A DNA stretch of 37,595 bases from Sphingobacterium pedocola (GTDB lineage: Bacteria > Bacteroidota > Bacteroidia > Sphingobacteriales > Sphingobacteriaceae): assembly GCF_015209965.1 (NCBI RefSeq), contig NZ_MU158689.1:1560360-1597954 (forward strand). Direction: 5' to 3'. This document shows positions 1 to 7,823 of the stretch, in pieces (positions within the stretch are counted from its first letter, which is position 1; each line of letters starts with the position of its first letter). Under the pieces are notes generated by a model. It was not told the DNA's origin and searched no databases. It saw nothing but the letters and a program-made list of their open reading frames with translations. The translations under genes and the position numbers were made by a program.

Positions 1-170
1 AATCCCTTGGAAACCAATTTTTGTCCCTGATATTCTTCAGGTGTGCTGTTAAGTTCTTCCAAAAAGATATCCAGTCTTTTTTCTTCTTTGGAATAGTGGG
101 TCATCTCAAAATAATCGGAAACTCCTTTGGGAATAATTAAGGGCATTAAAGCGTTAAACGAATCGTGCAT
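1..170 (-). CDS. Partial transposase, ISAon1 family N-terminal region (3' end beyond window)
   Basis: Reading the minus strand from ATG at 170 gives an open frame that runs off the window start. It carries the residues MPLIIPKGVSDYF, then an acidic/charged stretch ending EEYQGQKLVSKG. I recognise this as the start of the small first ORF of ISAon1-type elements, which are common in Sphingobacteriaceae and in which a short N-terminal DNA-binding protein is followed by a DDE transposase ORF. The in-frame ATG at 146 is an alternative start. The rest of the gene and the catalytic ORF, if present, lie outside the window, so intactness cannot be judged. No terminal inverted repeat could be identified between 170 and 260. 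Confidence 0.6.
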   Translation of the reverse strand, partial: MHDSFNALMPLIIPKGVSDYFEMTHYSKEEKRLDIFLEELNSTPEEYQGQKLVSKG

Positions 171-263
171 CTGTATAAATATCAAAGCACAAATATCTAA
201 TTATTTTTTATCCCCTCCACAACTTTTGTACATGATCCGGTTTAGGAAGCTTAGAGAGTGTAT

Positions 264-447
264 TCAAAAAATGACAGCTGGATTATTGTCGAAGTCGATC
301 TTTCAGTGACCAGTCCAGATTAAGATTAAAATAATCTCGATCCCACGCGCCAGAATGGGAAATATAAACTTGAAGGTACAGGGAAGAATTGCCATTTTTC
401 TTGATACGGGACTTCCACGTGTATAATGTAGTAGAAAATTTGAACAT
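264..447 (-). pseudogene. Tyrosine recombinase/integrase N-terminal remnant, frameshifted
   Basis: From ATG at 447 the minus strand encodes MFKFSTTLYTWKSRIKKNG, then a YLQVYISH...RDYFNLNLDW segment. This looks like the N-terminal arm-DNA-binding domain of Bacteroidota tyrosine recombinases. The frame stops at 283, but in another frame the same DNA continues as IDFDNNPAVIF up to a stop at 264-266. As I recall the family, the 'LDW...IDFDNN' order is the usual one, so a single frameshift plus truncation is likely. The SAM-like core and the catalytic R/H/R/Y domain are missing, so the product cannot be active. It lies 170 bp from an intact tRNA-Leu gene. Confidence 0.55.
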
Positions 448-580
448 GGGTTCGGGTGTCGTATGCTTAACCATAGCCGAAAGTTTATGTCTGCGAAATG
501 TCCGCGAAACCATCGGCAATTAATACTAAAACACCCGTGTCAAGGTTTACTCTATGTCCTCAAAACAGCATTAAACAAAG

Positions 581-608
581 AAAAGCGAGACAATCATCGC
601 TCGCTTTT
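581..608 (-). terminator. Terminator of tRNA-Leu
   Basis: A 9-bp perfect inverted repeat (AAAAGCGAG / CTCGCTTTT) with a 10-nt loop lies just downstream of the tRNA on the minus strand, and the T-rich arm supplies the T tract. The position directly after the tRNA 3' end supports a Rho-independent terminator. Confidence 0.7.
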
Positions 609-617
609 CCTGTTAAG

Positions 618-699
618 TACCCAGCGCCGGAGTCGAACCGGCACATCCGAAGATATTGGTGTTTGAGACCAACGCGTCTACCAATTCCGCCAGCTGGGC
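618..699 (-). tRNA. tRNA-Leu (anticodon CAA)
   Basis: The reverse complement folds as an 82-nt class II tRNA. The acceptor GCCCAGC pairs with GCTGGGT (one G-U closing pair). The D-arm contains GGCGG...TGGTAGACGC, and the anticodon stem TTGGT/ACCAA encloses loop CTCAAAC with anticodon CAA. A long variable arm typical of Leu precedes the T-arm GCCGG-TTCGACTC-CCGGC. The discriminator is A73. CCA is not encoded. A terminator follows at 581-608. It appears intact despite the mobile-element debris downstream. Confidence 0.93.
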
Positions 700-833
700 G
701 AGCTGTATCTTGATGACGATGCAAATATAGGCTTTATCAATTATTTTCCAAAAATATTTTAACACGTAACACTAAACCTATTGATTATGAAAGTGATTAA
801 TTTATTCTACTGCAGTATTTACGACACCACCAT

Positions 834-847
834 ATACCGTTCGGTAT
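834..847. promoter_or_regulatory. Probable TetR operator upstream of its own gene
   Basis: ATACCG-TT-CGGTAT is a perfect 6-bp-arm palindrome 36 bp upstream of the TetR start and just upstream of a -7-like box, a position where bound repressor would block transcription. A related palindrome (arms ATACCA/TGGTAT, 2-nt spacer) follows the tetR gene at 1490-1509. The shared ATACCR-NN-YGGTAT layout suggests one regulator binds both. Confidence 0.55.
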
Positions 848-854
848 TATTTAC

Positions 855-862
855 TATATTTG
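855..862 (+). promoter_or_regulatory. Candidate Bacteroidota -7 box for the TetR gene
   Basis: TATATTTG fits the Bacteroidota primary-sigma -7 consensus TAnnTTTG and lies 20 bp before the TetR ATG. No clear TTTG -33 element is seen; the palindrome 834-847 occupies the spacer region. Confidence 0.4.
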
Positions 863-882
863 CTATGAAATAATAACACTAA

Positions 883-1476
883 ATGTCCAAAGCAGAAAAA
901 ACTAGACAATTTATTATTGAGAAAACCTCCCTTATTTTCAACAAAAAGGGTTATTCAGGCACCTCATTGTCAGATATTACAGAAGCTACCGGACTTACCA
1001 AAGGGAGTATATATGGCAATTTTGGCAATAAAGATGACGTTGCTTTAGCAGCATATGAATACAATTCCACATCGTTAAACAAACGCATTAAAATCTCCGT
1101 TTCCGGAAAAGCTACCGCTTATAAAAAATTAGTTGCATTTACCGATTTTTATAGAGAAAATTGGAAAGCAATTTTTGAAAGTGGAGGTTGTCCGCTATTA
1201 AATACCGCTATAGAGGCAGATGACCATCTCTTTTTTTTAAAGGCAAGTGTACAAAAAAGTTTTCAAAATTGGTCAGATACCATTGTTCAAATATTGAATG
1301 AGGGGAAAAATAATAACGAGTTTAAAAAAACAATAGATACAACCTATTATGCGCATTCCTTTATTATGTTAATCGAAGGAGGCATACTGCTGGCTAAAAT
1401 TTCAGATAATCAACAGCTTTTGTTCCTCGCTTTGGATAGAATTATTAAAATTGTTGATAACGAAATAATCAAGTAA
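883..1476 (+). CDS. TetR/AcrR family transcriptional regulator
   Basis: A 197-residue protein of normal TetR length. The N-terminal helix-turn-helix is clear: IFNKKGYSGTSLSDITEATG, then LTKGSIYGNFGNKDDV (about residues 18-53), matching the TetR_N pattern of 'G...T....IA...G.s.G.lY.hF..K..L'. The rest is a helical ligand-binding and dimerisation domain with no recognisable specificity motif. The gene lies 120 bp upstream of, and on the same strand as, a FabF-like ketoacyl synthase. Palindromes in its own promoter and before the synthase suggest autorepression and control of the synthase, perhaps in response to a fatty acyl or phenolic ligand; this is inference from position. Confidence 0.9.
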   Translation: MSKAEKTRQFIIEKTSLIFNKKGYSGTSLSDITEATGLTKGSIYGNFGNKDDVALAAYEYNSTSLNKRIKISVSGKATAYKKLVAFTDFYRENWKAIFESGGCPLLNTAIEADDHLFFLKASVQKSFQNWSDTIVQILNEGKNNNEFKKTIDTTYYAHSFIMLIEGGILLAKISDNQQLLFLALDRIIKIVDNEIIK

Positions 1477-1489
1477 TTTTTTGAGTACC

Positions 1490-1509
1490 AATATACCAAA
1501 TGGTATATT
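1490..1509. promoter_or_regulatory. Probable TetR operator before the FabF-like gene
   Basis: Perfect 9-bp arms AATATACCA / TGGTATATT flank a central AA. The core ATACCA-AA-TGGTAT resembles the palindrome at 834-847. It sits 87 bp upstream of the ketoacyl synthase start and 13 bp after the tetR stop. Confidence 0.55.
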
Positions 1510-1596
1510 AATATATATACATAAAGGGAATATCAATGACATATATCAAATCAAAATGATTAACTTGTATTCCTGTTGAAATAATAACATACACAG

Positions 1597-2835
1597 ATGA
1601 AGAGAGTAGTAGTAACAGGGTTGGGGACGGTTAATCCCTTAGGAAATGATATACAGACATTTTGGAATAATGCAATAACCGCTAAGAGCAGCGCTAATTT
1701 AATAAGCAGATTCGATGCGTCTAAATTTAGAACACAGATTGCATGTGAGGTCCAGAATTTTGATCCTACCAAATATTTGGACCGCAATGAGATTAAGAGA
1801 AGCGATTTATTCACGCAATTCGCGTTATATAGCGCTACACAGGCTTTAGAAGATTCCGGATTAGCGATCGCCTCCATGAATCCTTTCGATATTGGCGTCA
1901 TTTGGGGAGTAGGACAAGGCGGTATGGAAACATTTGAAACCGAAGTAGAAAATTACGTCAAAGGAGATTATATACCACGGTTCAGTCCTTTTTTTGTTCC
2001 GAAGTTGATTGTCAATATGGCGTCAGGGATGATATCCATGAAGTTTGGGTTACAAGGAATTAACTACACTACGGTTTCAGCCTGCGCAACTTCCAATACA
2101 GCGATTATGGATGCATTTAACTACATCCGTTTGGGTAAAGCTAAGGTATTTATTACCGGGGGATCGGAAGCACCTATAACTGCCGCTTCTATTGGCGGGT
2201 TTTCGGCCATGAAAGCCATGTCTACCCGAAATCATGATCCACTTACAGCCAGCCGCCCTTTTGATCAAGATCGGGATGGTTTTGTTATGGGTGAAGGAGC
2301 AGGTGCATTGGTATTGGAAGAATACGAACATGCGAAGAAAAGAGGTGCAAAAATCTATGCAGAGTTAGCGGGTGCAGCGATGACAGCCGATGCCTATCAC
2401 ATGACTTCCCCACATCCTGAAGGCCTCGGTGCAGCCAAAGCTATGGAACTGGCTTTAGAGGAAGCTCAATTGAACACGTCGGAGTTAGGCTATCTCAACC
2501 TACATGCCACTTCTACTCCCATAGGAGATATCAGCGAATTGAATGCCGTTCATAAAGTTTTTAAAAAATCACAAAATATGGTGGTCAGTTCGACAAAATC
2601 GATGACAGGTCATTTGCTCGGAGCCGCAGGTGCTATAGAAGCTATCTTAGCCATAAAATCTATTAATGAAGGCATTATCCCTCCTACCATTAACGTCGAA
2701 AATCTGGACACCAATATTCCAGAAGACATCCAAATTGTAGTGAATAACGCACTAGAAAAGCGAATAGATACGGCAATGAGCAATGCTTTTGGATTTGGAG
2801 GACATAATTCGACTGTCATATTTAGAAAAGTGTAG
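1597..2835 (+). CDS. fabF: Beta-ketoacyl-[acyl-carrier-protein] synthase, FabF/KAS II type
   Basis: A 412-residue condensing enzyme of full FabF length that would elongate acyl-ACP with malonyl-ACP in the cytoplasm. The thiolase-fold Cys-His-His triad is present: Cys163 in TVSACATSN, His303 in LHATSTPIGD, and His339 in STKSMTGHLLGAAGA, close to E. coli FabF numbering. The usual NAHGTSTPxND motif reads NLHATSTPIGD here, so the motif after the first His differs slightly. No acpP, fabD or fabG is adjacent, so this is a lone, probably accessory copy rather than the fab-operon gene. The TetR gene and palindrome upstream suggest inducible expression, for example for membrane adaptation or a secondary metabolite. 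A strong terminator follows at 2883-2928. Confidence 0.9.
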   Translation: MKRVVVTGLGTVNPLGNDIQTFWNNAITAKSSANLISRFDASKFRTQIACEVQNFDPTKYLDRNEIKRSDLFTQFALYSATQALEDSGLAIASMNPFDIGVIWGVGQGGMETFETEVENYVKGDYIPRFSPFFVPKLIVNMASGMISMKFGLQGINYTTVSACATSNTAIMDAFNYIRLGKAKVFITGGSEAPITAASIGGFSAMKAMSTRNHDPLTASRPFDQDRDGFVMGEGAGALVLEEYEHAKKRGAKIYAELAGAAMTADAYHMTSPHPEGLGAAKAMELALEEAQLNTSELGYLNLHATSTPIGDISELNAVHKVFKKSQNMVVSSTKSMTGHLLGAAGAIEAILAIKSINEGIIPPTINVENLDTNIPEDIQIVVNNALEKRIDTAMSNAFGFGGHNSTVIFRKV

Positions 2836-2882
2836 CAAACAAGTACCTCAGCGAATACATTAAGGTCTAGAGACAGTAACCA

Positions 2883-2928
2883 ATAAAATGAGTGCGCGTG
2901 TAAACAGTAACGCGCACTCATTTTATTT
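2883..2928 (+). terminator. Terminator after the FabF-like gene (probably bidirectional)
   Basis: A 16-bp perfect inverted repeat, ATAAAATGAGTGCGCG paired with CGCGCACTCATTTTAT, with a 12-nt loop. The T-rich descending arm provides a U tract on either strand. It lies 47 bp after the fabF stop. Confidence 0.85.
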
Positions 2929-2933
2929 GGACG

Positions 2934-3137
2934 TTAGCTCCAGCTCTTGCACGATTCCATTTTTTTTGTCTTCGCAGTAACGTGTATCTTTTTATCTTTC
3001 GCATTTGTTTTAACAATTGCCAGTACTTTTCCATTAAGCGCAGTCCTTGATAACGATTGAAAAGACGTCAGATCTGTCGGAATTCGTGATCCCATTTCAC
3101 ATTGTATATACAATCTCCCTTTATTGTTCGGATCCAT
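2934..3137 (-). pseudogene. C-terminal remnant of a GH2 beta-galactosidase-like protein
   Basis: A 67-codon minus-strand frame contains RIPTDLTSFQSLSRTALNGK followed by VLAIVKTNAKDKKIHVTA. This resembles the last domain of GH2 glycosidases, where 'GNGxPTDlxSFq...AFnGkaLaIV' precedes a short Ig-like strand region. The catalytic barrel and all other domains are absent, and a stop lies in frame just upstream of the first Met. The terminal KSWS does not look like a normal family ending. I read it as the decayed tail of a deleted gene; a spurious ORF is the alternative. Confidence 0.45.
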
Positions 3138-3293
3138 AACATGATATCGAACCTACAAAGAATCGATTATTGTAGTATTCAAAAAAGAGGTGTTGGAGCA
3201 CAATATTAAAAAATATTTTCTACTCGGGATGTTATTATAACATGCTTTCAAACCAATCTTCGTTATTCCGGCAGAGATTGATCATCACAAATT

Positions 3294-4496
3294 TTAATTA
3301 CCTTTATCTAATATGTTTATAGCGGCATAAGCCATAGAAAGCATAGCATGCTTAAATGCATCTTCATCAACTTCAAAATGCGCGTTATGCAATCCAGACT
3401 GCTTTTTTTTCATTTCATTTCTTATACCTATCAGAAAAAAAAGAGCGGGATATTGGTGCGAATAATACGCAAAATCTTCTGCAGCCATCCATAGACCTAT
3501 TTCGTTAACGACATCATTTCCCAATATCTCTTCAAATAGTCGTTTACATCGTACGGCAAGCTTCGGATCATTATACAAAAAGGGATAACCATGCCTCACC
3601 TCCAGTTGTACTTCGGCACCAAAGGCAGAAGGAATCTCTCGAATCATCCTGGTTATCTGTCTTAATGCGCGCTGTCTCCACTCTTCTTCCATCGTCCTAA
3701 ATGTTCCTTCGATTAATACCTCATCTGGAATAATATTAGCCGCACCATCACCAATAAACCGTCCAAAAGTTAACACAGAAGGGATAGAAGGATCAGATCT
3801 GCGGCTAATTATTTGCTGCAGAGAAGACAGAAGTTGTGCTCCTATATATACTGGATCCACGGCTTGATGAGGCTCCGCGGCATGTCCTCCCTTTCCTTTT
3901 ATTCGTATATAAAATTCATCACTGGAAGCCATAAAACGTCCAGAACAAATCCCTACATTTCCCGTATCGAGCCGCGGGCTTACGTGCAACCCTAGCACAG
4001 CTTTGATCCGGGGTGCGTATTCCTCGAAAACCCTGGCCTGCAATACCTCCTGTGCACCTCCCGGTATACGTTCTTCCGCAGGCTGAAAAAGTAAAACAAC
4101 CCTGCCTGAAAACGCTAATGCTGCCGATTTAAGGACCGCCGCTACACCAAGAAGATTAGCTGTATGGAAATCATGCCCGCAAGCATGCATTATTCCGTCA
4201 TGCACAGATCTATAATTCACGTCATTCATCTCTTGAATAGGAAGCGCATCCATATCTGCCCGTAAAACGACAGTATCACCTGGTACCCCTTTCATACCGT
4301 CTATCCATGCGAATATTCCTGTGGTCGCAATAGACATATAGGGGATCCCCAACGCATCTAATTCCGATTTTATAAACGCAGATGTCTGATATTCTTGAAA
4401 TGAAAGCTCAGGATACTGATGAAGAAACCTCCTAATTTTTACGACGCGTTCAAACTCTTTTTCGACAGATTTTCTTAACAATAACTTTAAGTCCAT
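3294..4496 (-). CDS. M20D-family metal-dependent amidohydrolase (N-acyl amino acid hydrolase type)
   Basis: A cytoplasmic hydrolase of 400 residues from the ATG at 4496; a GTG at 4517 would overlap the upstream stop by 8 nt and is less likely. Motifs of the hippurate/IAA-amino-acid/N-acetyl-diaminopimelate hydrolase group are clear: RADMDALP (79-86), MHACGHDFHTAN with metal ligands Cys106 and His108, QPAEE with Glu141/Glu142, GLHVSP with His171, and a late AAEDFAYYS metal-binding segment near the C-terminus. The family hydrolyses amides of amino acids. It is the last gene of a four-gene operon with a DapA-like enzyme 13 bp upstream, so an N-acylated amino acid or amino sugar acid substrate is plausible. 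The exact substrate is not readable. Confidence 0.9.
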   Translation of the reverse strand: MDLKLLLRKSVEKEFERVVKIRRFLHQYPELSFQEYQTSAFIKSELDALGIPYMSIATTGIFAWIDGMKGVPGDTVVLRADMDALPIQEMNDVNYRSVHDGIMHACGHDFHTANLLGVAAVLKSAALAFSGRVVLLFQPAEERIPGGAQEVLQARVFEEYAPRIKAVLGLHVSPRLDTGNVGICSGRFMASSDEFYIRIKGKGGHAAEPHQAVDPVYIGAQLLSSLQQIISRRSDPSIPSVLTFGRFIGDGAANIIPDEVLIEGTFRTMEEEWRQRALRQITRMIREIPSAFGAEVQLEVRHGYPFLYNDPKLAVRCKRLFEEILGNDVVNEIGLWMAAEDFAYYSHQYPALFFLIGIRNEMKKKQSGLHNAHFEVDEDAFKHAMLSMAYAAINILDKGN

Positions 4497-4509
4497 ATCC
4501 CCATTAAAC

Positions 4510-5571
4510 TTATACACTGTTAGCTAAAAAATTACTAACAAATAGATCATCATGTAGGTGCGGATAGGCTGCATACACCCGGTCGATTTCTTCCACTTGG
4601 CCGATCGACAGCTCTTCTTCATAATTTAGGCACCACCTACCGGCTAATAGACCTTGCCTACGCAGCACTTCATGTATCCCTGGGATACAGCCGTGAAAAT
4701 TGTTTTGAGGGTCGAAGAGCGCCGCATTGACATCTGTTATTTGAATTCCCTTTGTAAGCAACTCATTTGCCCCTCGTGCTGTTTTTTGCATCCGATATTG
4801 CTGAATTTCTTGCATCAACTGAACTGCTTTATTTGTCCAGACCGCCCAATGGCCTAGCAACCCTCCCCTGAAACCAATTTCTACCGGGTTATCCCCTACC
4901 TCAAACCGATATTGAGTTAGCAAGTCCGCAACGATGTTGTCATCGTTCCCTGTATACATAGCGATATCCTTATAACGACTGGAGTTCGCCACTGCACGCA
5001 TGACATCTAATGTTTGATAGCGGTTAAAAGAGGCGCATTTTATTGCTTCAACATTTTCAATTTCTGCAAATTTCCGCCAAAATTCATAACTAAAAACCCT
5101 TCCTCCAACTGAAGGTTGCAGGTAAAAACCAAATACGGGAATGATCTCGGCAACTAATCGTGTGCGCTCTAATATCTCCTCCTCCGTAAGCCCCACAAGC
5201 CCACCCATACTGAGCAATCCCATATCGTAACCGTATTCACATGCTAATGCAGCTTCTGTTAAAGCCTGCTTAGTAGGTCCACAAATTCCGGCTATCTTCA
5301 CAAAAGGCCTTTTTATATCGGATCGTTCTATCTCCTCTGCCGCCAACTGGAAAACTTTTTCTAAAAGATTGATTTTCGGATCTCTTATTTCAAATTGAGT
5401 AGAATGTACACCTACGGCAACACCACCTGCCCCACTGGCCAAGTAATATTGAGTCAGCAAACGTTGACGCTTTTCATCAATCCTTCTATTAGCATCTAAG
5501 GCTAAAGGATGAGCCGGAATTACCGTTCCCTCGAGAAGATGTTGCTTCTTTATTAAATCTAACGTACACAT
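4510..5571 (-). CDS. DapA/N-acetylneuraminate lyase-like family protein
   Basis: A 353-residue TIM-barrel protein of the dihydrodipicolinate synthase/NAL superfamily, a little longer than the usual ~300. The N-terminal GTVIPAHPLALDANRRID matches the superfamily opening 'G.i.p.vTPf...g.iD'. A probable Schiff-base lysine is Lys178 in VEAIKCAS, with a Tyr (Tyr150 in FGFYLQPS) where the family has its catalytic Tyr. The phosphate- or carboxylate-binding GTTGE-type motif is not typical (GGVAVGVHSTQ), so lysine biosynthesis is unlikely; a catabolic aldolase, lyase or dehydratase is more probable. Its start overlaps the upstream epimerase-like stop by one base (TAATG), indicating translational coupling. 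Confidence 0.8.
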   Translation of the reverse strand: MCTLDLIKKQHLLEGTVIPAHPLALDANRRIDEKRQRLLTQYYLASGAGGVAVGVHSTQFEIRDPKINLLEKVFQLAAEEIERSDIKRPFVKIAGICGPTKQALTEAALACEYGYDMGLLSMGGLVGLTEEEILERTRLVAEIIPVFGFYLQPSVGGRVFSYEFWRKFAEIENVEAIKCASFNRYQTLDVMRAVANSSRYKDIAMYTGNDDNIVADLLTQYRFEVGDNPVEIGFRGGLLGHWAVWTNKAVQLMQEIQQYRMQKTARGANELLTKGIQITDVNAALFDPQNNFHGCIPGIHEVLRRQGLLAGRWCLNYEEELSIGQVEEIDRVYAAYPHLHDDLFVSNFLANSV

Positions 5572-6590
5572 TAAAATTTCCCTCCTCTCTCTTGAAAATG
5601 CGTGGATTTATCCCATTCTTCTCCGCCAAGACGTAACCATGTTGCAGTAATATCGATAATTTCACGAAAGGAAACTTTCGGGTAGCCAAATAGCCGATGG
5701 CAATCTGAAGCGTTATTCAATAAGGCTGTTTCTACTGGTACGTTAATAAAAATAGGTTCAATTCCAAATAAATTTCCGAATTCCTTCGCTATCCACGCAA
5801 TCGCCACAGTTTCTGGTCCCGTCACATTTAAAATTCTAGCAGGGTTATCTGTATGCAGCAATGCCCGTAGCGCGATTTCGTTAGCATCGCCCTGCCAAAT
5901 TACATTTACTACGGCCATATGTAAGTCAATCGGCCTGCCACGCAATACAGATTTCGCAATTTCCATAACTACACCGTAACGAAAATCGACAGCATAATTA
6001 AGGCGGTATATCAGCATTTTCGTAGCATTCTTTTTTGAGAAATAACTTAGAATACGCTCCCTACCCAAACAAGACTGTGCATATTCACCGATTGGTTCGG
6101 GAGCGGTATCCTCGGTAGCCCCTCCCCAAAGTGGATTAACAAAAGGCAATACATTCCCAGAAGATAAGGCAACAATGTTAGCGTCCTTAAAACGTTCAGC
6201 CACCCTACCTGGTAGATAAGCATTCATAGCCCAAGTAAAACTTTCATTACCAGCAGTACCGAATTTATTACCTGCTAAATAAATCACATGGGAAGCATCT
6301 GGGAGACGCTGTAAAGCTTTGTCATCTAATAAATCACAAGATATGGTCTCTATGCCTGCTTCTTCCAATTCAATCTTTATTCTTACCTCGGAAAAACGTG
6401 AGACACCAATAATACGCTTATTTACTCCTGCCGCTTGTGCCGCCCGGACAGCTAACTTGCCCATACTGGGACCCATTTTTCCTCCGATACCAAGCAACAA
6501 GATATCCCCGTCAATCTTTTTGATATCTTCAATCAGATCTGCGGAAGGTGCAGTAAATCTTTGTTCCAGTTCTTGCAATGTGTAATCCAT
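5571..6590 (-). CDS. NAD-dependent epimerase/dehydratase-like protein with altered active site
   Basis: A 339-residue extended-SDR-like protein. The Rossmann glycine motif is GIGGKMG (34-40), followed by VSRFSE at the end of beta-2 and VIYLAGNKFG at beta-4. The Ser region is VALSSGNVLP. The usual YxxxK reads Tyr170-AQS-Cys174 (EYAQSCLGRE), so the catalytic lysine is replaced by cysteine (codon TGT). The C-terminal half resembles the family's substrate-binding region. The gene starts 15 bp after the Nramp-like transporter and overlaps the DapA-like gene by one base. Either the chemistry differs from normal SDR oxidation or the protein only binds nucleotide. Confidence 0.78.
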   Translation of the reverse strand: MDYTLQELEQRFTAPSADLIEDIKKIDGDILLLGIGGKMGPSMGKLAVRAAQAAGVNKRIIGVSRFSEVRIKIELEEAGIETISCDLLDDKALQRLPDASHVIYLAGNKFGTAGNESFTWAMNAYLPGRVAERFKDANIVALSSGNVLPFVNPLWGGATEDTAPEPIGEYAQSCLGRERILSYFSKKNATKMLIYRLNYAVDFRYGVVMEIAKSVLRGRPIDLHMAVVNVIWQGDANEIALRALLHTDNPARILNVTGPETVAIAWIAKEFGNLFGIEPIFINVPVETALLNNASDCHRLFGYPKVSFREIIDITATWLRLGGEEWDKSTHFQERGGKF

Positions 6591-6605
6591 AGTTGTATTA
6601 ATATT

Positions 6606-7823
6606 TTATTTTATAAACAAATCGTAAAAATTGTATACGGCTAAACCAGTCAAAAAGAGTAATCCCAAAAGACCACCAGCCTGTTGAAATTTAGTATTCT
6701 TATTATCCTTCATAATAGAGGCATCATTTGAAATATCAAACATCATGTAACCAATAAACGGCACCAAAAAAATTGTAATACTTTGAGCTAGCACAATGAG
6801 TTGAAGAGGTAACCCTTGAAATAAAATAGCCACTGAAGCACCAATTACCATAACCGATGCAATACAAACACGACTCCCAAGTTTGTCCATACCTTTTTTA
6901 AGACCGAGCGCTTCTGCGAGCAAGGATCCTCCAACAGTCGCATTACCCACTAAGGACGAAAAAGATGCAGCAAACAGTCCCGTCAGAAATACCCCCGAAG
7001 CATAAGACCCAAACAAAGGTGTTAACACATTCGCCATATCTAATGCACTTTTGACCTCAGATTGGCGCGGATACAAAATAGACGCTGCGCACATCATCAC
7101 CACTATACTCATCACTGCCAACATAATAACGCCCATTAAGCTCTTGTCCTGGTACACACCAGTTGCCGAACGTTTCTTTCGTTCCTGAACAATATAAGCC
7201 TGATAAAATGCGCCAACTATTGAAAAGCAAGAGGCCATGAACGCGAGGATCAAACCTTCTGAACCATTAGGTAGAGAAGGAATACTTCCCCTGAAAAAGG
7301 ATTCCATATCTGGTTTTGCTAATATAAGTGTAACGATAAAAGATAGGAACATCAAAAGCACCATGAAAAGCATCAAACGCTCCATTACACGATAAAACGA
7401 TCGAAAGAAAAGTAATGAAATGCCCATAATGGTAAATATGATAAGCCAAATATGAGGTTTTGTCCCCGTCGGTTCGGCCAGCGATATACCGACACCAATC
7501 GCATTTCCAGCCTGAAAAGAAGCAGCTACTAAAAATATCCCGACACCAATGCAAAGCACAGCTAAGCGACCGTATTTCATTTGTATAAGCTGTATAAGGG
7601 ACTTTGTATTCTGCATTCCAATACGACTACCCATCCCTGTAAATATGGCCATGAAAAATATCGCTATCGGCACAATCCAAACCAAACTGTATCCGTACGA
7701 CGCTCCCAATTTGGACGTGATAGTCATTTTGCTTGGACCGAATACCACTGCAGCGATTATTATCCCTGGAATGACACTGTTAATCCAACCATAAACAAAA
7801 TTCCGACTAATTTTTCTTTTCAT
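6606..7823 (-). CDS. Nramp-superfamily membrane transporter lacking canonical metal-binding motifs
   Basis: A 405-residue inner-membrane protein with about 11 hydrophobic segments. The first repeat aligns well with MntH: IPGIIIAAVVFGPSKMT, then LGASYGYSLVW. The metal-binding DPGN of TM1 is Gly-Pro-Ser-Lys (29-32), and the TM6 'MPH' position reads Ser-Ile-Val-Gly-Ala-Phe (201-206). Both sites that coordinate Mn/Fe in true Nramps are therefore gone. It is the first gene of the operon with the epimerase-like, DapA-like and M20 genes. That context suggests uptake of an organic substrate or of a different cation such as Mg; automatic annotation would call it a divalent metal transporter. Confidence 0.82.
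   Translation of the reverse strand: MKRKISRNFVYGWINSVIPGIIIAAVVFGPSKMTITSKLGASYGYSLVWIVPIAIFFMAIFTGMGSRIGMQNTKSLIQLIQMKYGRLAVLCIGVGIFLVAASFQAGNAIGVGISLAEPTGTKPHIWLIIFTIMGISLLFFRSFYRVMERLMLFMVLLMFLSFIVTLILAKPDMESFFRGSIPSLPNGSEGLILAFMASCFSIVGAFYQAYIVQERKKRSATGVYQDKSLMGVIMLAVMSIVVMMCAASILYPRQSEVKSALDMANVLTPLFGSYASGVFLTGLFAASFSSLVGNATVGGSLLAEALGLKKGMDKLGSRVCIASVMVIGASVAILFQGLPLQLIVLAQSITIFLVPFIGYMMFDISNDASIMKDNKNTKFQQAGGLLGLLFLTGLAVYNFYDLFIK

Noticed and set aside
463..713. Two short plus-strand frames over the tRNA region
   Set aside because: They run through the tRNA-Leu gene and its terminator in antisense and encode nothing recognisable.
4497..4517. GTG start for the M20 amidohydrolase
   Set aside because: It overlaps the upstream stop codon and an ATG follows seven codons later at the expected family start.
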